Shown one piece after another: positions 36,348 to 46,466 of a stretch of DNA of 64,000 nt; position 1 is the stretch's first letter, and the number at the start of each line of letters is the position of its first letter. Both the position numbers and the translations under genes were made by a program. The stretch is from DAOUKH01 sp964291475 (lineage in GTDB: Bacteria > Chloroflexota > Dehalococcoidia > SHYB01), in NCBI GenBank assembly GCA_964291475.2, contig OZ220063.1:78768-142767 (forward strand). Direction: 5' to 3'. The notes under the pieces are model-generated. The model made no database searches, was not told the DNA's origin, and saw only the letters and a program-made list of their open reading frames with translations.

Positions 36348-37588
36348 CGTTCCTTCTGGAAGGCGGTCGGCGGCGGTAGCCGCCGGCTCCAGATTAGGGC
36401 GAGGAGCATGAGGCCGGCGGCAACGAGGCCCATCACCGCGAGCGCCGTGGGGGCTGAGGTGAACTCGGCTCCGACACCGGCGATCATCGTGCCCAACGGC
36501 ACGAGGCCCAAGACCATCATGCGGACCGCGAAGACGCGCCCCAGCATGTCGTCGGGCGTGCTGAGCTGGACCAAGGCCATGTTCACGATCATGAATGAGG
36601 CTTGCGTGAAGCCGACGCAGAGCAGCAGGAAGAGCGATAGCGAAAATATGGACGACTGAGCGAAAGCGACTTCGACCAGGCCGGCCACGACGCCGAAGCC
36701 GATCGCGACACGCACGTTGGGGCGCTCGCCGCCGAATATGGCCAGCGCAACGGAGGCGACCAGGGAGCCCACCCCCATCGCAGCGATGAGCATGCCGAAG
36801 CCGGTCTCGTCGACGAAGAGCACGTCGCGCTGGAAGATCGGCATCAAGGAGAAGACGGGAAGCAGCAGGACGGTGCCGATCACGGACGTGACCATCACGA
36901 TCTGCAGGAGCGGCGTCCTCGTCACGTAACGGAACCCGATGGTCGCCTGTTCCAAGAACGGCTGCCGCGTCGGGTTGGCGGCCGGCGGCCGCACCGGTGT
37001 CCGCGCGACGTAGTAGAAGACGAGCACGTAGACGCCGAGGCCGACGTAGAAGGGCGACGCGAGGCCGGCGAATTCGAGCAGCACGCCCGCGATCGCCGGC
37101 GCGATGATCTGCATGCTGCTGAAGACCGACGAATAGAGAAAGAGGCCGTTGGTCGCGGCGTCGGGCGCGGTGAGCTCGCGGATCAAGGTCTGCCGCACCG
37201 GGAAGATCACGGCCATCAGCACGCCCGAGAGGAACGACACGGCCATGAGGATCGGAATGGTCATGGCGTCGAGCGTGATCAACACGCCGCTGAGGGCGGC
37301 CAAGGACAACTGCGCAACCTCGACGGCGACCATCACCTTCTTCCGATCGACCCGGTCGGCCAGCGGCCCGCCGAGCACAGGGGCGAACAGCATGGGGATC
37401 ATGCCGAGGGCGAAGACGGCGGTCACCAGAATCGGTGAGGGAGTTAGGTCACGGGCGAGGAAAGAACGGGCGACCTGCTGCATCTGGAAGGTGCCGAAGC
37501 TGAAGAACGTCGCCAGCCAGAAGTAGCGATAGGCCTGCGAATAGAACGCGCGCAGGGCGGGAAAGCGGTAGTGGCGCGGCGGGTGCAT
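36299..37588 (-). CDS. MFS transporter, MFS_3/EntS-like
   Basis: 429 residues, about 12 membrane segments, with the A-motif GGPLADRVDRKKVMV between helices 2 and 3 and VIFPVRQTLIRELTAPDAATNG, both typical of the enterobactin-exporter-like group. ATG 37588 is preferred to the GTG at 37651 because a TATAAT (37638-37643, minus strand) lies between them. Its 3' end overlaps that of the inositol synthase by 49 bases (convergent). Cargo unknown. Confidence 0.87.
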   Translation of the reverse strand: MHPPRHYRFPALRAFYSQAYRYFWLATFFSFGTFQMQQVARSFLARDLTPSPILVTAVFALGMIPMLFAPVLGGPLADRVDRKKVMVAVEVAQLSLAALSGVLITLDAMTIPILMAVSFLSGVLMAVIFPVRQTLIRELTAPDAATNGLFLYSSVFSSMQIIAPAIAGVLLEFAGLASPFYVGLGVYVLVFYYVARTPVRPPAANPTRQPFLEQATIGFRYVTRTPLLQIVMVTSVIGTVLLLPVFSLMPIFQRDVLFVDETGFGMLIAAMGVGSLVASVALAIFGGERPNVRVAIGFGVVAGLVEVAFAQSSIFSLSLFLLLCVGFTQASFMIVNMALVQLSTPDDMLGRVFAVRMMVLGLVPLGTMIAGVGAEFTSAPTALAVMGLVAAGLMLLALIWSRRLPPPTAFQKERQDEEAEASTGTTGPP

Positions 37589-37637
37589 CGGCGGAGCGCC
37601 CTGGGCGAGGGAATGCTCGCGCGGGCGGACACCGTCG

Positions 37638-37643
37638 ATTATA
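37638..37643 (-). promoter_or_regulatory. -10 box of the MFS gene
   Basis: Perfect TATAAT on the minus strand about 50 bases before the chosen ATG; the -35 is weak. Back to back with the promoter at 37658. Confidence 0.45.
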
Positions 37644-37657
37644 GCCGCCACCTACCC

Positions 37658-37685
37658 TTGGAGAACGCGCCGGGGCGCGTATAAT
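37658..37685 (+). promoter_or_regulatory. Promoter of the LLM oxidoreductase gene
   Basis: TTGGAG at 37658-37663, 16-base spacer, TATAAT at 37680-37685, 28 bases before the GTG start. Confidence 0.6.
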
Positions 37686-37713
37686 CGCGGCGGCGCGATG
37701 CAAGGAGGGCCTA

Positions 37714-38787
37714 GTGAAGGTCTCTGTCGGCTTCAACTTCGACGGCGGCGTGATGGCGTGGGACGACCTCGCGGAGTACGCGCGAGCGGCGGAGCGCCTC
37801 GGCGTCGAGAGCATCTGGTCGCCCGAGGGGTGGGGCTTCGACGGCGCGACGCCGTTGGCCTTCCTCGCCGGCAAGACCTCGACCATCAAGCTGGGGACCG
37901 GCATCCTCCAGATCGGGGCGCGCACCCCGGCGAATCTCGCCATGACCGCCCTGTCGCTGCACTCGATATCCGGGGGCCGGTTCATCCTCGGCATCGGAAC
38001 GAGCGGGCCGCAGGTGATCGAAGGCCTGCATGGCGTGGTCTTCGACCAACCCGTGCGGCGCACCCGCGAGACCGTCGAGATCCTCAAAAAGGCCTTCGCA
38101 GGCGAGCGCCTCTCCTACGAAGGCGAGCACTTTCGTCTCCCCGTCCGCGAGGGTGAAGGCAAGGCCCTGCGGCTCTCGGCGCCGCCCGCCGACGTGCCGG
38201 TCTACATCGCGGCGATGGGGCCGGCGAACCTCCGCCTCACCGGCGAGGTCGCCGACGGCTGGCGCGGCATCTACGTCATGCCCGAGCGCGCCGGCGTCTC
38301 GATGCAGCCGATCGCGGAGGGCGCCGCCAAAGCGGGGCGCACGCTCGCCGACGTCGATCTCCAGGGCAACGGCACGGTGTGGTTCACCGAAGAGCCCGAG
38401 GCCGCCATCGAGGAGCTGAGCACGCGGCTCGCCTTCACCCTCGGCGGCATGGGGTCGCGCCAGAACAACTTCTACAACAATTCCTACACCCGGGCAGGGT
38501 TCGCCGACGAGGCCAAGGAAATCCAGCGCCTCTGGCTCGAAGGGAAGCGCGACGAGGCGCGCAACCTGGTGCCGCGGGAGCTCGCGGCGATGACCCACCT
38601 GGTCGGCGACGATAAAGCGATCAAGGCGCGCATCCGTGCCTACCGGGACGCCGGCTTCAATACGCTCAACGTGGCGGTGCGCCAGGGGGCGACGCCGCCC
38701 GCCGAGCTGGGCCTCAACGACCGCATCGCGCTGCTCGAGCGCGTCATGGACTTGGTGGGACGGGTGAACGCGGAGGCCGGCTCTTAG
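37714..38787 (+). CDS. LLM-class flavin/F420-dependent oxidoreductase
   Basis: 357 residues, bacterial-luciferase-like TIM barrel: VSVGFNFDGGVMAWDDLAEYARAAE, ESIWSPEGWG, KLGTGILQIGARTP and GRFILGIGTSGPQVIEG. Pattern and length resemble F420-dependent reductases or dehydrogenases more than two-component monooxygenases, but the cofactor is not certain. GTG start with AAGGAGG 6 bases upstream. Confidence 0.87.
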   Translation: MKVSVGFNFDGGVMAWDDLAEYARAAERLGVESIWSPEGWGFDGATPLAFLAGKTSTIKLGTGILQIGARTPANLAMTALSLHSISGGRFILGIGTSGPQVIEGLHGVVFDQPVRRTRETVEILKKAFAGERLSYEGEHFRLPVREGEGKALRLSAPPADVPVYIAAMGPANLRLTGEVADGWRGIYVMPERAGVSMQPIAEGAAKAGRTLADVDLQGNGTVWFTEEPEAAIEELSTRLAFTLGGMGSRQNNFYNNSYTRAGFADEAKEIQRLWLEGKRDEARNLVPRELAAMTHLVGDDKAIKARIRAYRDAGFNTLNVAVRQGATPPAELGLNDRIALLERVMDLVGRVNAEAGS

Positions 38788-38824
38788 GTCGGCACTCCGA
38801 AGCGCAGCAAGAAGGAGCGACCGC

Positions 38825-39628
38825 GTGGGCAAGTACGACCACTACGAAGAAGAGCACCTGAAGGTCGAGGTGACCGACCGCGTTGCGCTCGTCACGATGA
38901 ACCGGCCCGAGAAGCGGAACGCCATCAACCCCGCCCTGCATCATGGGTTGGAGCGAGCGTTCCGCGACCTTGGCACCGACCCGGACATTGGGGCGATCGT
39001 GTTGACCGGGGCCGGGACCGCCTTCTGCGCGGGCGGCGACTTCGGTCCGCAGACCGACGAGAGCCGCGGAGCATCGGCGCCGACGTCGATCACGCGGGGG
39101 CCGAAATACCTCGTCCAGAACATGGTCAATGCGGAGGCGCCGACGATCGCGGCGATCAACGGCCCGGCTGCGGGCCTCGGCGCGACCGTCGCGCTGCTCT
39201 GCGACGTGACGTTCATGGCGGATAACGCCCGCATCGGTGACACCCACGTCAATCTGGGTCTCGTGGCCGGCGACGGCGGCGCCGTCATCTGGCCGCTGCT
39301 CATCGGCCCCCACCGCGCCAAGGAGTTCCTGATGGCGGGCAGGTACGCCGACGGGGAAACGGCGGACAGGATCGGCCTCGTCAATCACGTCGTGCCCGCC
39401 GACAAGCTGCTCGACGAGGCGATGGCCTACGCCGGGCAACTGGCCAACGGGCCGGCGGCGGCGGTGCGCTGGACGAAGATGGCGATCAACCGCATGGTCT
39501 GGCAGAACCTCAACCTCGTGCTAGAGATGAGCCTCGCGACCGAGGCCCTCTCCGTCCGCACCGAGGACCACAAGGAAGCGGTCGCGGCGTTCCAGCAGAA
39601 GCGCGCGCCGAACTTCCGCGGACTCTAG
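38825..39628 (+). CDS. Enoyl-CoA hydratase/isomerase (crotonase) family
   Basis: 267 residues: ALVTMNRPEKRNAINPAL, TGAGTAFCAGGDFG, NGPAAGLGATVALLCDVTFMA, LGLVAGDGGAVIWPLL. The second Glu of hydratases is kept in RAKEFLMAG, while the first (QPE) is THV. GTG start with AAGGAG 8 bases upstream. Follows the LLM gene by 37 bases, same strand, probably one operon. Confidence 0.87.
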   Translation: MGKYDHYEEEHLKVEVTDRVALVTMNRPEKRNAINPALHHGLERAFRDLGTDPDIGAIVLTGAGTAFCAGGDFGPQTDESRGASAPTSITRGPKYLVQNMVNAEAPTIAAINGPAAGLGATVALLCDVTFMADNARIGDTHVNLGLVAGDGGAVIWPLLIGPHRAKEFLMAGRYADGETADRIGLVNHVVPADKLLDEAMAYAGQLANGPAAAVRWTKMAINRMVWQNLNLVLEMSLATEALSVRTEDHKEAVAAFQQKRAPNFRGL

Positions 39629-39656
39629 GCGAGCACTTTCTCACCGAGTCGGCGCC

Positions 39657-40871
<1,215 letters not shown>

Positions 40872-40935
40872 GATAAAGGCCGCGGCCCAATCGTCTACAA
40901 TGTCCGCCGCATGCGCGCGGGGGCGCAAGGCGGCG

Positions 40936-41844
40936 ATGACGCAGCAGCACGTGTACTCAGGAAATCCGCTCGACCGCGGCGAGCGGGAGCGCCGCGACGA
41001 GGCGTGGATCGCCGCGAGCGCAGCCGATCCGGCCAGCAGGATACTGCCCCTCAACGGCCTCAAGGTCGCCGTGCGTCACGACGGCCCTCCCGCTCTGCAA
41101 TGGCTGAGCCCGGCGGAGCTCGAGGGCCTGGGCGGAAGCCCACTGGTCGTGCTGCTGGGGCTCCGCGACGGTGTGGCCCATTTCGCGGCGGACGTCTCCG
41201 CGCTCAGCGGCACGAACGGCGCCCTCCGTTTCGAAGACGCCCGCGCCGCCGCGGCCTTCCTCTCCCGCGAGGACGCCGGGGTCGTCGCGCAAGCGCGGGC
41301 GCACGTGGGCTGGCACCAGCGCCACGGCTTCTGCTCCGTCTGCGGCCTGCCCACCGCCATCGGACGCGGCGGCCAGGTCCGGACCTGCGGTGCCTGCGGC
41401 GCGGAACACTTTCCACGCACCGACCCCGTCGTCATCGTCGTCGTCTCCGACGGCGATCGTTGCCTGCTAGGCCAGTCGTGGGGAAGGCTGGCCGCCTCCA
41501 AGATGTACTCCGCCCTCGCGGGCTTCATGGACCAGGGCGAATCGATCGAAGAGGCGGTGGCGCGAGAGGTCTGGGAGGAGGCCGGCATCAGGGCCGTCGA
41601 CGTCCGCTACCACTCGTCGCAGCCCTGGCCATTCCCGTCGTCCCTCATGATCGGCTGCCACGCGACAGCCGCGACCACGGACATCCACAAGGACGACGAA
41701 GAGATGACCGACGTCCGCTGGTTCAGCCGCGCCGAGGTGCGGGCGGCGCTGGCGGGAGAGGGCGAGACGCTCTCTCTCCCCGGCCCCTTCGCCATCGCCC
41801 ACCACCTGATCCGGTCGTGGGCCGAGGGGCACGTGGGCGCCTAG
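40936..41844 (+). CDS. nudC: NADH pyrophosphatase / NAD-RNA decapping Nudix hydrolase
   Basis: 302 residues. Zinc ribbon Cys133, Cys136, Cys151, Cys154; Nudix box GFMDQGESIEEAVAREVWEEAGI at 196-218; and the NudC-specific SQPWPFPSS at 228-236 that selects NAD(H). Hydrolyses NADH to NMNH and AMP and removes NAD caps from RNA. Divergent from chrA with 64 bases between; a TACAAT lies about 25 bases upstream. Overlaps the end of the convergent amidohydrolase by 4 bases. Confidence 0.93.
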   Translation: MTQQHVYSGNPLDRGERERRDEAWIAASAADPASRILPLNGLKVAVRHDGPPALQWLSPAELEGLGGSPLVVLLGLRDGVAHFAADVSALSGTNGALRFEDARAAAAFLSREDAGVVAQARAHVGWHQRHGFCSVCGLPTAIGRGGQVRTCGACGAEHFPRTDPVVIVVVSDGDRCLLGQSWGRLAASKMYSALAGFMDQGESIEEAVAREVWEEAGIRAVDVRYHSSQPWPFPSSLMIGCHATAATTDIHKDDEEMTDVRWFSRAEVRAALAGEGETLSLPGPFAIAHHLIRSWAEGHVGA

Positions 41845-43130
41845 ACCGGCGCGGCGGCAAGCTCGACGCCGAACTGCTCGGCGGCGTTGGCGCCCATCAT
41901 GCGCCTGATGGCCTTCTCAGGCACGTTGGCGCCGGCCAGCATGTCGATGGCGTCGTGGGCACTCGTCGTGTCGTGGTGGGGATAGCGCGAGCCCCAGACG
42001 ACTTTCTCCTCGAAGACGTGCGGGAGCTTCTGCACGAGGCGCTCCTCGGCGTCGAAGCCAAGCGCGACGTGTCCCTCTTCCCACATCCGTTCGGGGTCGG
42101 TCCGCACCGGGTAGTAGTGGAGCAGCGGGATCACGCGGGTGGAGGCCTCCATCTTCTCAAGCACCTCCTCCATCCACGAGGCCTTCCCATGCGCCACGAC
42201 GACCTTCATGTCGGGGAACCGCTGCATGACGGTGAAGCCGATGAGCGTCGAGGCGACGAACATGTGGTTATCGAGCCAATAGGACAGGATCGGCGCGATG
42301 GGGTGGCCCATGGGCCGGGCCGACCCGCCCGACGCTCCGCCCCCGGAGAACGGTCCGGCGCCCGCCGCCGCGGGGACCCCTCCTAGGAGACCGGCGGCTT
42401 GGGCCAGTCTGCCGTGCACCTTCTCCACGAACGGCCCGTGGGAGGTCCACTCAGGGCTCCACAACCCCGGCGTGGGATGGACGGCGGCGGTGATCCCGAG
42501 CGCCTCGATCTCGGCCCACAGCGGATCGTAGGAGGGATGGGTGAAGTAGCGGCCGTCGATGAACATGGGGCGGAGAAACACCCCGCGGAAGCAGTCGGTC
42601 TTGGCGACACGCGCCAGCTCCTCCAGTGCGAAGTCGATGTTCTGCAGCGGCAGCATGGCGGCGGCGAACAGCCGGCCCGGCCCGGCGGAGCAGAAGTCCG
42701 CGATCCAGTCGTTGTAAGCCCGGGCGAGCGCGTGGGCGGCGTCGGGATCCTCGACGAGATGAAAGCCCTCGGCGAACCACGTGGGATAGAGGAAGGCCTG
42801 ATCGACGCCCATGGCGTCCATGTCCCGGAGCCGGGCCTCGGGATCATGGGCGCCCTCGTTCATGGGGTGAGCGACGGCGGGGTCGAGCTCGCCGACGTCG
42901 TCCCACGTCATGCCGGGCCGCCAAATGGCGTGCCGGGGGATGTTCCGGTTGCCGGTGTCGTGAACGGGCTTGCCATTAATCTTGAGGTATGACCCGAGGC
43001 GCCCCTCCTCTCGCCACAACGCGCTCTTGGCAAAGGCGCGGTAGTCGGCGTCGAGGTAGCGCTCCCAAAGCTCTGGAGGTTCGACGACATGCGTGTCGGA
43101 GTCGAAGACGGGAAAACGCTTCACGGGCAT
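41841..43130 (-). CDS. Amidohydrolase-2 family metal hydrolase
   Basis: 429 residues: FPVFDSDTHVVEPPELWERY (first metal ligands), GVDQAFLYPTWFAEGF, AVHPTPGLWSPEWTS and VVAHGKASWMEEVLEKM. This subgroup includes decarboxylases and hydrolases of aromatic acids. A Gly/Ala-rich insert near residues 270-290 is unusual. ATG 43130 is set by homology with the next gene. Partner of the paralogue at 43194, 63 bases upstream. Confidence 0.87.
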   Translation of the reverse strand: MPVKRFPVFDSDTHVVEPPELWERYLDADYRAFAKSALWREEGRLGSYLKINGKPVHDTGNRNIPRHAIWRPGMTWDDVGELDPAVAHPMNEGAHDPEARLRDMDAMGVDQAFLYPTWFAEGFHLVEDPDAAHALARAYNDWIADFCSAGPGRLFAAAMLPLQNIDFALEELARVAKTDCFRGVFLRPMFIDGRYFTHPSYDPLWAEIEALGITAAVHPTPGLWSPEWTSHGPFVEKVHGRLAQAAGLLGGVPAAAGAGPFSGGGASGGSARPMGHPIAPILSYWLDNHMFVASTLIGFTVMQRFPDMKVVVAHGKASWMEEVLEKMEASTRVIPLLHYYPVRTDPERMWEEGHVALGFDAEERLVQKLPHVFEEKVVWGSRYPHHDTTSAHDAIDMLAGANVPEKAIRRMMGANAAEQFGVELAAAPV

Positions 43131-43193
43131 GGCAATTCCTTCTACCTGAAGTGATGCCGGCGCCGCCCCCAACGCTGAGGGCCGGCCCCGTTC

Positions 43194-44579
43194 CTAGCGC
43201 CGCAGCGCCAAGCTCGGATCAAGCGCACCCTCGATCTCGGCTTCGGTGGGCCACCAGTCGGGCCGCTCAATCTCGGTCACACGCTCACGGATGATGTTGG
43301 CCGGCGGGTCAATGTCGTAGAGTTTTCGAGCATTTTCTCCCAGGAATTTCACCTGGTATTCGATGGGAAGCTCACACGCTCGCATCGTCTCGATTGCCTT
43401 CCATGCATCGTCACCGTCATGGTGGTAGACGTCCGACGACCACGCCAGAATATCTTCATAGAATTCAGGCAACCTCGACGGCGGTGATTCGTCGCCTTCA
43501 AAGCCGGTGACGCAATGCCGGTTGAACGTCTCACTTGGCAGGTCTTTGAGCGGTCGGTAGCGCCGGTCGTTGCGATAGAGTTTGTAGGCTTTGTCGCACT
43601 CGTCGAGCAGAAAACTGAGCCACGTCGACGAGGCTTCGAATACCGCGGCCTTGATCTTGGGATGCCGTTCAAAGAAGCCCGACATCAGCGTGAGGACCAC
43701 CCACATCGAGGCCTCGGCCTGGAAGTTCTGCACGTTGGTAAGGAAGAAGTGCGGCAGGCCGGCTGAGCGCACCGTCCTGCCGATGAGCTCGGCCCCGGAA
43801 TACTGCTCGGTGTAACCGGGCGGCTTCAGCGAGCCCGCCGCGGGGAAGGGGTGCATCCCATAGACCACGCCCGTCTCCTCCATCGCGTTCCATAGCGGCT
43901 CGTACTTGGGTTGAATTGGGTAGTTCCCCATTGCGTCGATCGGCCGTACGAGGCCGACGCGACAGCCCTGTTCCGCGACCCGGTAGAGCTCCTTGACGGC
44001 GTACTTGGGATTCTGCAGGGGAAGCATGGCCGCGAAGTAGAGCCGCTCCGGGTCCTCTTGGCAAAACTCGTGGGCCCAACTGTTGTAGGCCTTGCAGAAG
44101 GCCCTCGCCCCGAGGGAGTCCTGCAACCAGGGATAGGTGTCGATATCGGTCGGGATGATCATCACCTGGTCGATGCCCTGGACGTCCATGTCGCGCAGGC
44201 GGGGCTTCGGCTCGTACGAGCCCTTGTGGTCGAGATAGTCTGCCTGCTCGGTGTCCATCGCCGTAGCGGGGTTGAGGTTGCGCACGTTGAAGGCGCGTTG
44301 GACGTCGTGCTTCATGCCCGGACCGGCGCACGTCAGCACGTGCAGCATTCCCGGCACGCCGCCGACACGCTGAGAACCGATACCCACGCCGGCCTTGCCG
44401 TTGACGATCAGCTGCCCGCTGTCGGAATCGAACCAGATGGTCGTCTTGAGCGCCTGCAGCTCGTCGTCGGAGAGGTACTCGTGGGCCCGCTCCCAGATGA
44501 CCGGCGGCTCCGTGACGTGGGCGTCGCAGTCAAACGTGGCGAAGTCCTTGGTCATCGGCTCGAATCGCTGCACGGGCAT
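43194..44579 (-). CDS. Amidohydrolase-2 family metal hydrolase
   Basis: 461 residues: FATFDCDAHVTEPPVIWER, IDQVMIIPTDIDTYPWL, GMHPFPAAGSLKPPGYTEQYS and AVFEASSTWLSFLLDECDK. Same architecture as 41841, so probably a duplicated pair acting in one pathway. AGAGGTG lies upstream of the ATG. The region 44580-44766 beyond it shows no gene. Confidence 0.87.
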   Translation of the reverse strand: MPVQRFEPMTKDFATFDCDAHVTEPPVIWERAHEYLSDDELQALKTTIWFDSDSGQLIVNGKAGVGIGSQRVGGVPGMLHVLTCAGPGMKHDVQRAFNVRNLNPATAMDTEQADYLDHKGSYEPKPRLRDMDVQGIDQVMIIPTDIDTYPWLQDSLGARAFCKAYNSWAHEFCQEDPERLYFAAMLPLQNPKYAVKELYRVAEQGCRVGLVRPIDAMGNYPIQPKYEPLWNAMEETGVVYGMHPFPAAGSLKPPGYTEQYSGAELIGRTVRSAGLPHFFLTNVQNFQAEASMWVVLTLMSGFFERHPKIKAAVFEASSTWLSFLLDECDKAYKLYRNDRRYRPLKDLPSETFNRHCVTGFEGDESPPSRLPEFYEDILAWSSDVYHHDGDDAWKAIETMRACELPIEYQVKFLGENARKLYDIDPPANIIRERVTEIERPDWWPTEAEIEGALDPSLALRR

Positions 44580-44766
44580 GGGGCACCTCTGGCGGGAGTT
44601 CTCCAACCTTCCTTCCACTTATGTAGGGCAGAGCGTGGGGAAAGTCAACCGGCCCACCACGGTCGGCCGTCGAAACGGATACCGTGGGGCGTCACAACAA
44701 GTCGCCCCGCCCCCGGTAAGGACGCGGCGATTGTCGAGTGAAAACGGGCAGGGCCGAGAGGCCCGG

Positions 44767-45051
44767 CTACGACTTTCTGGGCCGGCCGGGGCGCCGCTTC
44801 TTGGTCCAGAAGATCAGCCGGTCGCCGTCTTTCCGAATCTCCAGAGCCTTGCCGGACTGACGCATGGCGTCGCCAAGCCGCCTTCTCAATGTTCTCGGGT
44901 TTTCACCGGCGGAAGACTCGATGACGCCGGCACTTCCTTCACGTTCCGCCTGCTCGATAAAGCCGACGTATTCGGCGATGATCTTTGCCCGCGCCGACGG
45001 CATGGTCTTCACTTTGGCTTCCGCCAGACTGATAGTGCTGAACTTCGGCAT
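44767..45051 (-). CDS. Small basic hypothetical protein
   Basis: 94 residues, MPKFSTISLAEAKVKTMPSARAKIIAEYVGFIEQ..., ending in a basic tail KKRRPGRPRKS that looks like an AT-hook (GRP core). Possibly a DNA-binding or nucleoid-associated protein; no family recognised. A GGAG precedes the ATG. The 177 bases to dnaN hold nothing I can identify. Confidence 0.6.
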   Translation of the reverse strand: MPKFSTISLAEAKVKTMPSARAKIIAEYVGFIEQAEREGSAGVIESSAGENPRTLRRRLGDAMRQSGKALEIRKDGDRLIFWTKKRRPGRPRKS

Positions 45052-45228
45052 TTCTTCTCCCTAACTGTCTTGATGCGATGTCATTATACAACCGCTTGGC
45101 GAGCCTCAACTAATGGAAGTGACTCGCGCTATTCACGACCAGCGTTTATTACGGGAGTGGAGGGCTCCGGAAGTTCAACCGATCGAAGAAACGAGACCCG
45201 TGATTCAACTAGAAGGCCGTGAGCTGGG

Positions 45229-46362
45229 TCACCACTGCACGAACATGGGCATCACAACGTGAATGAACTCAGAGTCGTCGACAGGCCTGATCAGGCCAGG
45301 GCTGGACGGGCTGTTCGTTTCAAGTGTCACTTTGCCCTTGGCGACGACCGCGAGCACGTCAGTCAGATACTTGCTATTAAAGGCTATCTTCGAATCGGGC
45401 CCTTCGACCTCGGCATCGATCTCGCCCTGATCGTCGCCCACTTCTTCGGCACGCGCCGACACTAGAAGACTCCCCTTGCTTTCTCCATCCACCGGCGCCG
45501 ATTGCAGCCGCACGATGCCGCTCGCGTCGCGGGCAAAGATCGAGGCGGCGCGCGTCGCCCGCAGAAAGTCCTCGACGTCGACGGTGGTCGTGGTGGTCCG
45601 CTCCTGCGGGATGAGCTGTGAATAGTTGGGGAACGATCCCTGGACCAGTTGCGAGACGAGGCGGACGTCGTCCATTTCGAAGAGTATCTGGCTCTTCCCC
45701 TGGTTGACCGTGATGACGATCGGGTCCTTGGATTCCCCGATGAGGCGGTTCACCTCGCCGAGGGCACGCGCCGGCACGATGACCGTCACCGCTTCGCCGA
45801 CCTCCTCTAGGAGCGAGGCCTTGTCGACGGACAACCGGAAGCCGTCCGCGGCCGCCAGTATCATCGTCGACTCGCTGATCTCGGTATTGACGCCGGTGAG
45901 CACCGGCCGGGAGTCCTCAGTGGCCGCGGCGAAAACGACGCGGCTGATCGTCTGGCGCAGTCGTTCGGGATCGAGCTTGGCCTGGACGCCCTCGGTGACC
46001 TCGGGAATCGGGGGGAAGTCGTCGGCGTCCATGCCGCTCAGCCGCGCCTCGAACCGCGCGCACTTCATCTCGAGGCTGCGCGACTCTTCGGTGGTCGTCA
46101 ACTCGACCCGGTCGTTCGGCAGCGAGTTGACGAACTCGGTAAGGACCCGCGCCGGCACGGTGATGGCCCCTTCTTCCTCCACTTGGGCGCCGACCCAGTG
46201 CACAATCGCCACTTCCAAGTTGGTGGCGGCGAGCTTCAGCCTTCCATTCTCGGTGGCGAGCAAGACGTTGTTCGTGATGGGTAGGGTAGTGCGGGTCGCA
46301 ACGGCTCTGCCGACCACGGCAAGGCCACGGTTGAGGTTCTCTTGTAAACAGGAGACTTTCAC
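45229..46362 (-). CDS. dnaN: DNA polymerase III sliding clamp (beta subunit)
   Basis: 377 residues, full length for the three-domain clamp that tethers polymerase III to DNA. MKVSCLQENLNRGLAVVGRAV, LPITNNVLLATENGRLKLAATNLEVA and the C-terminal HVVMPMFVQW (the conserved PMR/L-type end) identify it. GTG start with CTGGAG 7 bases upstream. It has its own promoter at 46395. dnaA, recF and gyrB are not next to it, so this is not a standard oriC cluster. Confidence 0.95.
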   Translation of the reverse strand: MKVSCLQENLNRGLAVVGRAVATRTTLPITNNVLLATENGRLKLAATNLEVAIVHWVGAQVEEEGAITVPARVLTEFVNSLPNDRVELTTTEESRSLEMKCARFEARLSGMDADDFPPIPEVTEGVQAKLDPERLRQTISRVVFAAATEDSRPVLTGVNTEISESTMILAAADGFRLSVDKASLLEEVGEAVTVIVPARALGEVNRLIGESKDPIVITVNQGKSQILFEMDDVRLVSQLVQGSFPNYSQLIPQERTTTTTVDVEDFLRATRAASIFARDASGIVRLQSAPVDGESKGSLLVSARAEEVGDDQGEIDAEVEGPDSKIAFNSKYLTDVLAVVAKGKVTLETNSPSSPGLIRPVDDSEFIHVVMPMFVQW

Positions 46363-46394
46363 GGTTGACTCCAGCCCGAAAAAGTGTGCGGGCG

Positions 46395-46424
46395 AGTATA
46401 CCCTATGGGGTAGGCAAGCGCCAA
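46395..46424 (-). promoter_or_regulatory. Promoter of dnaN
   Basis: On the minus strand: TTGGCG (46419-46424), 18-base spacer, TATACT (46395-46400), 32 bases before the start. Confidence 0.55.
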
Positions 46425-46466
46425 CCGGCGGGAGTCTTTTGTGGTTATCTTCGCCGGCGCCGGATG

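Noticed and set aside
44580..45228. tRNA-Sec (selC) in the gaps around the gene at 44767
   Set aside because: Looked for because selB is present; no TCA-anticodon cloverleaf with a long variable arm could be drawn here or in other gaps I scanned.
45229..46440. Replication origin next to dnaN
   Set aside because: No dnaA gene or DnaA-box cluster (TTATCCACA-like) was seen in the adjacent gaps.
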